Assembly (NCBI GenBank): GCA_017555905.1
Contig: JAFZFP010000018.1
Location: 1-64,000 of the forward strand
Length of the DNA: 64,000 nt
Direction: 5' to 3'
DNA from: Alistipes sp.
GTDB lineage: Bacteria; Bacteroidota; Bacteroidia; Bacteroidales; Rikenellaceae
The notes under the pieces are model-generated. The model had not been told where the DNA came from, did not search any database, and saw only the letters and a program-made list of their open reading frames with translations. Below, piece by piece: positions 45,086 through 52,858 of this stretch (positions within the stretch are counted from its first letter, which is position 1; the number at the start of each line of letters is the position of its first letter). The position numbers and the translations under genes are program-made.

Positions 45086-46726
45086 ATGCTTAAAAGCCTT
45101 ACGATAGAGAATTATGCTCTGATTGAGAGCCTTCGTGTGGAGTGGGACGAGCATCTTAACCTCATCACTGGTGAGACGGGTGCCGGAAAGTCCATACTCT
45201 TAGGCGCGTTAGGTCTGTTGCTCGGTGCTAAGAACGAGGGCCAAGCAACTAAGGACCTTGAGCGTAACTGTGTCATAGAGGCTACTTTCGATATTAAAGG
45301 GCTCGATCTCAAGGAGTTATTCGAGGAGAACGACCTCGACTATGAAGATGAGATTGTAGTTCGACGAATAATTACCCCAGCAGGCAAGAGTCGCTCGTTT
45401 GTGGGCGATATGCCCGTGCAACTAAGTGTGTTGAAGGAGTTTGGATCACACCTCGTAGATATCCACTCTCAGCACCAAAATCTAATACTTTCGTCGGAGG
45501 AATTCCGCACAACCACCATCGACACCATTGCCGAAATTGTCGATTTACGTGAAGCATATAACCAGAGACTTAACGCGCTACACACGCTCCGCAAGGAGTA
45601 TCAGCGTATGGTCGAGGAGATGGAGACAGCACGTCGAGACGAGGAGTGGTTGCGATATACTGTAGAGGAGTTTAGGGTGGCTAAACTTAAGAGTAACGAG
45701 CAGGCTGAGACCGAGCAGAAATTGGCAATTTTGGAGAGTGCTGACAACATCAACGAAGCGCTTACCACATTGCGCAATATGCTTGACGATGAGGAGATTG
45801 GAGCAATCATATCACTCAGTCGTTCAGAACGAGAACTCACCTCATTAGGTGACAAATACCCCGAGGGTGTAGCACTGGCGCAGAGACTAAAATCTGTCGT
45901 TGCAGAACTCAAGGATATAAGCGCAACGGCAGCCAACGAGGTGGAGCATATCGACGCTGACCCCGAGACTTTGCAACGCCTAAGCGACAGGCTCAACACC
46001 ATCTACTCGTTACAGATGAAGCATCGTGCAGAGTCATACGACGACCTTCTAAACAAGGCTAATGAGTTTGAGGAGCGACTCCGCACAATAGATAACAGCG
46101 ACAGCCACCTCAAGGAGTTTAAGCAGAGGATGGATGAGGTTGAGAGTGAGTGTCGAGCAATGGCCGACGACCTACACAACCGTCGCAAGGAGGTGTGCAA
46201 GAGTATCGAAGAGCGAGTGGTTGAGACCCTCAAGATGCTCGGTATGGAGGATGCTCAGTTCATAATTTCCATAGAGCCAACGGGCGAATTAACACCGCTC
46301 GGAAGTGACTCTATAAAGTACCTCTTCACAGCAAATCGAACAACAAAACCTATGGAGGTTGAGCGTGTTGCCTCGGGTGGTGAGCTATCGCGTATTATGC
46401 TATCACTCAAGGCAATGATTGCCGAGAAGAGGATGCTTCCTACACTTATCTTCGACGAGATTGACACAGGTGTTTCGGGTCGCATTGCCGATGCTATGGG
46501 CCAAATTATTTCACACCTCTCGACCACCATGCAGATTATCGACATCACCCATCTACCACAGGTTGCAGCCAAGTCGGGCGCACACTTCGTGGTATACAAG
46601 GAGGAGGGTCGCACAAACATTCGCCGTCTATCTAAGACCGAGCGTGTAGACGAGATTGCCAAGATGCTCTCGGGAAGTCAGATTACAGAGGCTGCACGCA
46701 AGCAAGCACGTATTCTTCTGGGATAA
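45086..46726 (+). CDS. recN: DNA repair protein RecN
   Basis: SMC-like ATPase for double-strand break repair. 546 residues: N-terminal Walker A in ITGETGAGKSILLGALGLLL, a central coiled coil (about 150-370), a signature VASGGELSRIMLSLKAMIAE and C-terminal Walker B FDEIDTGVSGRIADAMG. The Q-loop/H-loop segment DITHLPQVAAKSGAHFVVYK follows. Last gene of the bamD cluster. Confidence 0.96.
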   Translation: MLKSLTIENYALIESLRVEWDEHLNLITGETGAGKSILLGALGLLLGAKNEGQATKDLERNCVIEATFDIKGLDLKELFEENDLDYEDEIVVRRIITPAGKSRSFVGDMPVQLSVLKEFGSHLVDIHSQHQNLILSSEEFRTTTIDTIAEIVDLREAYNQRLNALHTLRKEYQRMVEEMETARRDEEWLRYTVEEFRVAKLKSNEQAETEQKLAILESADNINEALTTLRNMLDDEEIGAIISLSRSERELTSLGDKYPEGVALAQRLKSVVAELKDISATAANEVEHIDADPETLQRLSDRLNTIYSLQMKHRAESYDDLLNKANEFEERLRTIDNSDSHLKEFKQRMDEVESECRAMADDLHNRRKEVCKSIEERVVETLKMLGMEDAQFIISIEPTGELTPLGSDSIKYLFTANRTTKPMEVERVASGGELSRIMLSLKAMIAEKRMLPTLIFDEIDTGVSGRIADAMGQIISHLSTTMQIIDITHLPQVAAKSGAHFVVYKEEGRTNIRRLSKTERVDEIAKMLSGSQITEAARKQARILLG

Positions 46727-46785
46727 AGTCCCACACTCTATTTCAAGGTGGAATAAAAAGAGTGAGGAACATAGGTGTATAAAAC

Positions 46786-46819
46786 AAAAAAGCAGGAGCG
46801 TTAAGCATCCTGCTTTTTT
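46786..46819. terminator. bidirectional intrinsic terminator between recN and tRNA-Gln
   Basis: 12-bp perfect stem AAAAAAGCAGGA/TCCTGCTTTTTT with a 10-base loop; a T run is present on each strand, so it serves both recN (plus) and the tRNA (minus). Confidence 0.95.
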
Positions 46820-46823
46820 GTGG

Positions 46824-46894
46824 TTGAGCTACCGAGATTCGAACTCAGAATAACAGAACCAAAATCTGCTGTGTTACCGTTACACCATAGCTCA
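46824..46894 (-). tRNA. tRNA-Gln (anticodon UUG)
   Basis: Minus-strand 71-base cloverleaf: acceptor TGAGCTA/TAGCTCA with discriminator A, anticodon stem CAGA/TCTG around loop TTTTGGT (anticodon TTG), and T loop GTTCGAATC. CCA is not encoded. Own promoter at 46915-46922. Confidence 0.93.
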
Positions 46895-46914
46895 ATCGTT
46901 GCTCGTAAGCGGTG

Positions 46915-46922
46915 CAAAGATA
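46915..46922 (-). promoter_or_regulatory. promoter for tRNA-Gln
   Basis: Minus-strand TATCTTTG with TTTG at 46942-46945 (19-base spacer), 20 bases before the tRNA 5' end. Confidence 0.8.
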
Positions 46923-47004
46923 GTGTAAAGTTTTGAAATAGCAAAATTTTAGTTGGCTATTCTTACATCCGAACTACAGTAAGTCGTACAACTTTTTGGT
47001 CAAA

Positions 47005-47376
47005 CTACAACTTACACAAGAATTTCTCGCGATTTACAATAAAGCGAATGTGTTCGCCCTCACCAATGAGAGTATCACCGTCGTATGCCGAAATAGCAAA
47101 GGTTAGTTTGCGACCCTCAATAGCCTTAAGTTCAGCAATCGCACTAATCGAATTGCCTACCTTTGAGGGCTTTAGGTGTGAGGTCGATATCATTGAGCCT
47201 ACGGTTGTCTCACCCTCCTCGAGGTGTAGAGCAACGGCCAACATAGCGGCATTCTCCATAAGGGCAACCATCGCTGGTGTAGCAAGAACTGCCATATCGC
47301 CTGATCCAATATACTCTGCTGTGTTACCATCCATAACACGCATCACGCTCTGATGTTTTAGTCCAATTTCCAACAT
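47005..47376 (-). CDS. hotdog-fold thioesterase (FlK-like)
   Basis: 123-residue single hotdog domain resembling fluoroacetyl-CoA thioesterase-like proteins: VLATPAMVALMENAAMLAVA contains a Thr/Glu pair as in the FlK active site, and GSMISTSHLKPSKVG supplies the conserved His. Substrate unknown; general acyl-CoA housekeeping is more likely than fluoroacetate defence. A near-consensus -7 box (TATCTTCG, 47397-47404) precedes it. Convergent with recN and separated from it by the tRNA. Confidence 0.85.
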   Translation of the reverse strand: MLEIGLKHQSVMRVMDGNTAEYIGSGDMAVLATPAMVALMENAAMLAVALHLEEGETTVGSMISTSHLKPSKVGNSISAIAELKAIEGRKLTFAISAYDGDTLIGEGEHIRFIVNREKFLCKL

Positions 47377-47396
47377 AGTTTTCTAATTTTATAATG

Positions 47397-47404
47397 CGAA
47401 GATA
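47397..47404 (-). promoter_or_regulatory. near-consensus -7 box for the thioesterase
   Basis: Minus-strand TATCTTCG, one mismatch, 20 bases before the ATG at 47376. Confidence 0.5.
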
Positions 47405-47449
47405 GTAATAAATTTGGTATCGCACACCATAATCGAGACAAAATTTCGT

Positions 47450-47457
47450 TATATTTG
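47450..47457 (+). promoter_or_regulatory. -7 promoter box four bases before a start codon
   Basis: TATATTTG ends 4 bases before the ATG of the DUF4294 gene, implying a leaderless transcript. Confidence 0.75.
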
Positions 47458-47461
47458 TAGT

Positions 47462-48049
47462 ATGAAACGACTATGCCTCATAATCCTACTACTTTTATCG
47501 CTCCTCACAAGCGTAGATAGTGTTATTGCACAACGCTACAAGAGCGGTATTCGCAAGGCACATTGGGGCGTAGACTCTAAGGGCGACTCCACCCTATACA
47601 TCACTCTTTCCGAGATTCGTATCTACCACCGCAAGCGCGACCTCAGAAACCACCAACGAATGGTACGTGCCGTAAAAAAGGTCTATCCATTGGCTATCGA
47701 GGCGGCAAAACGTATGGAGGGATTAGACCAGAAACTTGCTGAGTTTGAGCGACGTAAGGATAAGAGGGCATACACTGCAACAATTGAGGATGCACTCAAG
47801 GAGGAGATATCGCCAATGCTTTGGAAGATGACTCGTTACGAGGGCAAGATACTTCTTAAACTTATCGACCGAGAGACCAATCACACGGTCTTTGGTATCA
47901 TCAAGGATTTCCGTTCAGGTTTCACAGCGGGCTTCTATCAAGCCTTAGCAAAACTCTTTGGCAACGACCTAAAATTGGAATACGACCCCGAGGGTGAGGA
48001 TGAGATTTTGGAGTATATTGTAAAATATTATCAAGCGGGACTCCTATAA
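47462..48049 (+). CDS. DUF4294 exported protein
   Basis: 195 residues with a signal peptide (LCLIILLLLSLLTS..., cleavage after about A23). The mature part matches DUF4294: YITLSEIRIYHRKRDLRNHQ, KKVYPLAIEAAKRMEGLD, and ILLKLIDRETNHTVFGIIKD. Members are restricted largely to Bacteroidota; the function is unknown, probably periplasmic. ATG 47462 is chosen because the upstream in-frame ATG (47414) lies before the -7 box. Confidence 0.85.
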   Translation: MKRLCLIILLLLSLLTSVDSVIAQRYKSGIRKAHWGVDSKGDSTLYITLSEIRIYHRKRDLRNHQRMVRAVKKVYPLAIEAAKRMEGLDQKLAEFERRKDKRAYTATIEDALKEEISPMLWKMTRYEGKILLKLIDRETNHTVFGIIKDFRSGFTAGFYQALAKLFGNDLKLEYDPEGEDEILEYIVKYYQAGLL

Positions 48050-48192
48050 CTATCCCCACGAAGAATGCCGAAACGTCGTCGAATTAGCAATTATTGACCA
48101 ATAATTCCTTTTCGGCTATACCCTACACACCATATTCGTAGTCGAATAGAATAAAAAAGAGGGAAACTCTTCCTTTTTTAATAGGCTTTTCG

Positions 48193-48200
48193 TATATTTG
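48193..48200 (+). promoter_or_regulatory. -7 promoter box four bases before the dnaG start
   Basis: TATATTTG, then CACG, then ATG. Transcription would begin at or within about two bases of the start codon. Confidence 0.7.
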
Positions 48201-48204
48201 CACG

Positions 48205-50193
48205 ATGATCGATCGCGAAACCATAGACCGAATTTATGCAGCCGTCAATATCGTAGATATTGTTGGCGATTATGTCACGCTCAAACGTAAGGGTGCGAAC
48301 TACGAGGCGTGCTGCCCATTCCACCAGGAGAAGACCCCATCGTTCAAGGTCTCTCCAGCACGTGGTATCTACAAATGTTTCGGCTGTGGAAAGTCTGGTA
48401 ACGCCATAAACTTCATTATGGAGAGCGAGAGTGCCACCTTCCCAGAGGCACTACGCATCTTGGCCAAACGCTATGGCATCGAGGTACGCGAGGAAGCGAT
48501 GACCGACGAGGATATCGCTCGCAATAACAACCGCGAGAGTATGTTTGCACTCAATGCCTGGGCTGCCGACTACTTCCAACGATATATGCATTACGAGGAT
48601 GAGGGTCGCAGTGTGGGACTCTCCTACTTCTCGTCGTTACGAGGCTTCTCCGACGCTACAATCAAGAAGTTTGGACTCGGTTTCTGCCCCTCTCAAGGAG
48701 GTAGATTCTCCGATGATGCTCGTGGGGCTGGTTACCAGAGGGAGTTTCTCCTTTCGACGGGTCTCTCCATAGAGCGCGAGAGCGATGGAGCATTACGCGA
48801 TAGGTTCTACGACAGAGTCATCTTCCCTATACACAATATCTCGGGACGTGTCGTAGGCTTCGGTGGTCGCACCTTAAGAACCGACAAGAAGGTTGCCAAA
48901 TACCAGAACTCCCCTGAGAGCGACATCTACAACAAACGCCGCGAATTGTATGGTCTCTTCTTCGCAAAGAAGGAGATTCAGCGAGCCGACTACGCCATCT
49001 TGGTAGAGGGTTATGCCGACGTTATTTCGATGCACCAGGCGGGTGTGGAAAATGTGGTGGCGTCATCGGGAACTTCGCTCACGGAGGATCAGGTGCGCCT
49101 ACTCAACCGCTTCACTAACAACATTACCCTTATGTTCGATGGTGATGCTGCGGGTGTCAAGGCGGCTCTACGTGGCGTGGACATCATCCTCAAGGAGGGT
49201 CTCAATGTGCGCATCGTACTACTCCCAGAGGAACACGACCCCGACACTTTTGCTCGTGAGAATAGTTCAGAAGAGTTGGTAAAATATATCAACGACAACG
49301 CTCAGGATTTTCTCACTTTCAAGGCGCGTCTCCTCTTGGGTGAGGCTACAAATGACCCACTCAAGCGCACCGAGGCGATAAACGATATGGTACACTCCAT
49401 CTCGCTCATCCCCGACCAGATTAAGAGGTCGGAGTATGTGCGCCACTGTGCCGAGGTTATGTCGGTGGACCAGCAGACCCTTGCCGTTGCCGTAGCACGA
49501 GAGTTGGATGGTATAAAGGGCAACCGCGAGGCTCAGGACTTCCTTCAGCGCCAGCAACTACGCGAACACCAGCAAGCAACCCCATCGTCGCTCTACGTGG
49601 CCAAGCCAGAGACCAACGATCCACAACCAACAACAACGACACCTGGCGGAACAACAGCCGAGACCTTGGAGCGAGAACTAACAAAGTATCTGCTAAAGTA
49701 CGGACACCTCAATTGTTCGACCTTGGAGGATGGCGTAGAGTTCAACTTCAACGTCGCAGAACTCATCTTCTCGGAGTTGGATAGCGACGAATTGGAGTTC
49801 GAGATAGAGGTTTATCGCAACATACTGAACTGCTACCGCAAGGAGTGGGAAGTCAAGGGTATCGGTGCGGAGATTCCGACGCATATATTCATCAACAACA
49901 CAGACCCAAACATTAGCCGAGTGAGCATCGACCTTCTCACCTCCGACGACAACTATGTGATAAGCAAGATTTGGCAACAGAAGGATGTACACATCGAGAG
50001 TGCCGAGGAGCAACTTGCTGAGGGTGTACCCAAGGCGATGACCGTCTATAAGTGGCGAACTTTGGATAAGCGCATCAAGGAGTTGCAGGCTCGCTTCGCT
50101 GCGGGAGAGGAGGACTCAGCGATAGTCGCACTCTTGACAAAGTACCACGCAGCCCGTGTGGCTATTGCGAAATCTGTTGGTAGACTGATTTAG
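48205..50193 (+). CDS. dnaG: DNA primase
   Basis: Synthesises RNA primers for replication. 662 residues: CHC2 zinc ribbon with C37, H40, C58, C61 (CCPFH...CFGCGKSG), RNA polymerase core, Toprim domain with E268 in ILVEGYADVISM and D312/D314 in FDGDAAGVKAA, then a linker rich in Q/P/T (about 455-495) and a C-terminal helicase-binding region. Apparently leaderless. Confidence 0.97.
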   Translation: MIDRETIDRIYAAVNIVDIVGDYVTLKRKGANYEACCPFHQEKTPSFKVSPARGIYKCFGCGKSGNAINFIMESESATFPEALRILAKRYGIEVREEAMTDEDIARNNNRESMFALNAWAADYFQRYMHYEDEGRSVGLSYFSSLRGFSDATIKKFGLGFCPSQGGRFSDDARGAGYQREFLLSTGLSIERESDGALRDRFYDRVIFPIHNISGRVVGFGGRTLRTDKKVAKYQNSPESDIYNKRRELYGLFFAKKEIQRADYAILVEGYADVISMHQAGVENVVASSGTSLTEDQVRLLNRFTNNITLMFDGDAAGVKAALRGVDIILKEGLNVRIVLLPEEHDPDTFARENSSEELVKYINDNAQDFLTFKARLLLGEATNDPLKRTEAINDMVHSISLIPDQIKRSEYVRHCAEVMSVDQQTLAVAVARELDGIKGNREAQDFLQRQQLREHQQATPSSLYVAKPETNDPQPTTTTPGGTTAETLERELTKYLLKYGHLNCSTLEDGVEFNFNVAELIFSELDSDELEFEIEVYRNILNCYRKEWEVKGIGAEIPTHIFINNTDPNISRVSIDLLTSDDNYVISKIWQQKDVHIESAEEQLAEGVPKAMTVYKWRTLDKRIKELQARFAAGEEDSAIVALLTKYHAARVAIAKSVGRLI

Positions 50194-50233
50194 TGGTGTG
50201 GAAGAGTCCCGAACACCAAGCATACAAAAAAGA

Positions 50234-50352
50234 GGTGGGCTCGGGGCGTCGACGTATCACTACGCCAACAGTGTGCAAACAGAAAATAAACTTAAAAGAT
50301 GTGTAAAACATATCAAAGATAAAAGAATTAGTTACCTTTAACCGAGTCCACC
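50234..50352 (+). ncRNA. possible structured RNA (or untranslated structure) between dnaG and smpB
   Basis: The outer ends pair: GGTGGGCTCGG at 50234-50244 with CCGAGTCCACC at 50342-50352, 11 bp with one G-T. Inside lie GGCGT/ACGCC (50245-50249 and 50262-50266) and ATGT/ACAT near 50300-50310, with a long A-rich unpaired stretch. The G-T pair would be an A-C mismatch on the other strand, favouring plus-strand transcription. Against this, a clean -7 box (TATCTTTG, 50314-50321) lies on the minus strand inside it. I could not match it to tmRNA, RNase P or SRP RNA; a 6S-like RNA is conceivable. Confidence 0.35.
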
Positions 50353-50459
50353 CAACCCCACTCGTGGCAAAAGGCGTGCCGTAACGGAGAGATATTTGCT
50401 TAAGCAGGATAAAAGTGCGGTAAGTGAGACAGGGATTAAGGGTTTAGATTATAAGAAAT

Positions 50460-50924
50460 ATGTCAGACTACAGAAATATAAACATACGCAACAAACGTGC
50501 GACCTTCGACTACGAGATTATCGAGGAGTATATCGCAGGCATAGTCTTGGTAGGAACCGAGATTAAGTCGCTACGCTTGGGCAAGGCCTCACTTGTAGAT
50601 TCGTACTGCTACTTCGAGCGTGGCGAGTTGTGGATTCGCAACGTCAATATTGCCGAGTACACGTGGGGTACGTGCAACAACCACGTGCCTAAGCGCAACC
50701 GCAAGTTGTTGCTCAACCGTAAGGAGTTGGATAAGTTACAGCGCTCCCTCCAAGATAGAGGTCTTACGGTGGTAGGCCTACGCCTCTTTATCAACGAGCG
50801 AGGTTTGGCAAAGGTGGCTATTGGCTTGGCTCGTGGTCGCAAGGCCTACGACAAGCGCGAGTATATCAAAGAGAACGACGCTAAACGCGAAATGGATAAG
50901 GCGATGAAGAGCCATCGCGGATAA
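50460..50924 (+). CDS. smpB: SsrA-binding protein
   Basis: Partner of tmRNA in ribosome rescue. 154 residues with the OB-fold motifs [59 protein letters not shown] and the basic tail [20 protein letters not shown]. tmRNA itself was not identified in this window. Confidence 0.96.
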   Translation: MSDYRNINIRNKRATFDYEIIEEYIAGIVLVGTEIKSLRLGKASLVDSYCYFERGELWIRNVNIAEYTWGTCNNHVPKRNRKLLLNRKELDKLQRSLQDRGLTVVGLRLFINERGLAKVAIGLARGRKAYDKREYIKENDAKREMDKAMKSHRG

Positions 50925-50939
50925 TAACAATCTAAGAAT

Positions 50940-51650
50940 ATGGCACTTATACTATCAATAGAGACTGGCACGGACATCTGCTCCGTAGCACTTGCAAACG
51001 ATGGCGAACTTATGGCTCTTCGCGAGAGCGATGAGGGTCGTGACCACGCAAAGAAGGTGGCGCTCTTCGTCGATGAACTCCTCAAGGAGACTGGCGTTCA
51101 ACCCGATGACATCGACGCTATTGCCGTAGGCAAAGGCCCTGGCTCATACACAGGCTTACGTATCGGAGTCTCCTTTGCTAAGGGCCTCTGCTACGCACTA
51201 AATATTCCACTTATCGCCATCGGCTCACTCGATGCCCTAACCGAGGTAGCCCGTGAGGACTACGACGCTGGCATCCTCGACATCGAAGAGGATGAGTGGG
51301 CCCAAGCACGTCTTTGCCCTATGGTCGATGCTCGCCGTATGGAGGTATATGCTCAAATCTTCGACAACCAAGGAGAGGCACTCTCTGAGGTGGTTGCCGA
51401 GGTGGTCGAGGAGGAGAGTTTTAAGCAGTGGCGCGAGGAGGGCAAACTTGTCATTTTCGGCAATGGCGCAAAGAAGTGTTGCGAGACTCTCAGCGATGCT
51501 ATCTATATCAACGTAGCCCCATCGGCACGAGGCATCGTGGCACTTGCTGAGGAGGCCTTCAAGGCCGAGAAGTTCGAGGATTTGGCATATTTCGAGCCAT
51601 TCTACCTCAAGGACTTCATCGTCATCCCATCAAAAAAGAGACTACTCTAA
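50940..51650 (+). CDS. tsaB: tRNA threonylcarbamoyladenosine biosynthesis protein TsaB
   Basis: Inactive kinase-like partner of TsaD in t6A37 synthesis. 236 residues: ILSIETGTDICSVALANDGE, GKGPGSYTGLRIGVSFAKGL and MVDARRMEVYAQIFD. It starts 15 bases after smpB. TsaD and TsaE are elsewhere. Confidence 0.93.
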   Translation: MALILSIETGTDICSVALANDGELMALRESDEGRDHAKKVALFVDELLKETGVQPDDIDAIAVGKGPGSYTGLRIGVSFAKGLCYALNIPLIAIGSLDALTEVAREDYDAGILDIEEDEWAQARLCPMVDARRMEVYAQIFDNQGEALSEVVAEVVEEESFKQWREEGKLVIFGNGAKKCCETLSDAIYINVAPSARGIVALAEEAFKAEKFEDLAYFEPFYLKDFIVIPSKKRLL

Positions 51651-51661
51651 ACATATAAAAT

Positions 51662-52579
51662 ATGGCATTTCCAATCGAGAATAAACTCGTTGTTGCAGTG
51701 TCGTCGTCGGCACTGTTCGACCTTTCGGAATCGGACAAGGTATATAACGAGCGAGGCTTAGCGGAGTATCGTCGCTATCAGGAAGAAAACATCGACTCAC
51801 CATTGGGTAAGGGTGTTGCATTCCCATTCGTCAAGCGACTTCTTAGTTTTAACGAACTCTTCCCTGAGGAGCAACCTGTGGAGGTAGTACTTCTCTCGCG
51901 CAACTCTCCTGAGACGGGTCTCCGTGTATTCCGCACCATAAAGCACTATGGCTTGGATATCACTCGTGCCTCATTCTTCTCGGGCGAATCGCCATATAAG
52001 TACCTCCCAGCATTCAACGCATCGCTCTTCCTTTCGGCTTCTGAGCGAGACGTTAAGTGTGCTTGCAATGCTGGTTATGCTGCGGGTCGTGTCTTGGATA
52101 GCGAGGTTATGGACGACGTTTACGATGACCAACTGCGCATAGCCTTCGATTTCGATGGTGTAATTGCTGACGACGACAGCGAGAAGATATATCAGGAGCA
52201 GGGTCTCAAGGCCTTCCACAAGCACGAGGCTGCGACACTAACTCCGTTAGACCCAGGCCCTTTGGCAGACCTCTTGATAAAGATTTCGAACTTGCAGAAG
52301 CTTGAGATTGAGCGTATGGCGCAACAGGCCGACTACCAGCGAAAACTCAAGATCTCCATCGTCACAGCACGAAATGCACCTGCACACGAGCGCGTAGTGA
52401 ACACCCTAAAGAGTTGGGGTGTGGAGGTGAACGAGGCCTTCTTCCTCGGCGGTATCTCGAAGGATCGTGTTTTGGAGATTATGCGCCCACACATCTTCTT
52501 CGATGACCAGATGTCACACCTCGACCATCTGCGTAACGTACCAGCAGTACATATCCCTATGGGTATAGCCAACGAGTAG
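51662..52579 (+). CDS. 5'-nucleotidase (NT5C1/PF06189 family)
   Basis: Cytosolic nucleotidase of 305 residues. The HAD-like motifs are visible: NKLVVAVSSSALFDLSE, the DFDGVIADDDSEK nucleophile loop (about 161-173) and FFDDQMSHLDHLRNVPAVHI near the end. This family hydrolyses nucleoside monophosphates (AMP/IMP-type in eukaryotes). Its start is 11 bases after tsaB, so the two are co-transcribed. Confidence 0.9.
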   Translation: MAFPIENKLVVAVSSSALFDLSESDKVYNERGLAEYRRYQEENIDSPLGKGVAFPFVKRLLSFNELFPEEQPVEVVLLSRNSPETGLRVFRTIKHYGLDITRASFFSGESPYKYLPAFNASLFLSASERDVKCACNAGYAAGRVLDSEVMDDVYDDQLRIAFDFDGVIADDDSEKIYQEQGLKAFHKHEAATLTPLDPGPLADLLIKISNLQKLEIERMAQQADYQRKLKISIVTARNAPAHERVVNTLKSWGVEVNEAFFLGGISKDRVLEIMRPHIFFDDQMSHLDHLRNVPAVHIPMGIANE

Positions 52580-52582
52580 TAG

Positions 52583-52852
52583 ATGAGAGAGTGGTTTAGG
52601 TCTGTGGGAGAGAGAATTAAGGCGTTGCTCGCTCGTCTCTCATTTCGCACGGGTGTTATAATTTTAGCGCTCTGCATCCCCTTCTATATCCTCTCGTTTG
52701 CTCAAGCACTCCTTCCAATCTCCAACACCGCAAAAGGTGTATTGTGGTTTATACTCTTCGGAATGGCTAAGACCACACAATATACAGGCCTTACGATCAT
52801 AGGCGTTGATGGATGGAAGCGAGTTAAAAAGTGGTTTAAACACTATAAATAA
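52583..52852 (+). CDS. small two-helix membrane protein, unknown
   Basis: 89 residues, starting 3 bases after the nucleotidase stop. Basic N-terminus, two hydrophobic stretches (about 24-45 and 51-74), and a Lys-rich end WKRVKKWFKHYK. I recognise no family. It is likely an inner-membrane protein translated with the nucleotidase. Confidence 0.78.
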   Translation: MREWFRSVGERIKALLARLSFRTGVIILALCIPFYILSFAQALLPISNTAKGVLWFILFGMAKTTQYTGLTIIGVDGWKRVKKWFKHYK

Positions 52853-52858
52853 CAAATA

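Noticed and set aside
50194-50459. tmRNA or RNase P RNA next to smpB
   Set aside because: No tRNA-like ends, tag reading frame or ordered RNase P conserved regions; the GTGCGGTAAG stretch looks similar by chance and is in the wrong order.
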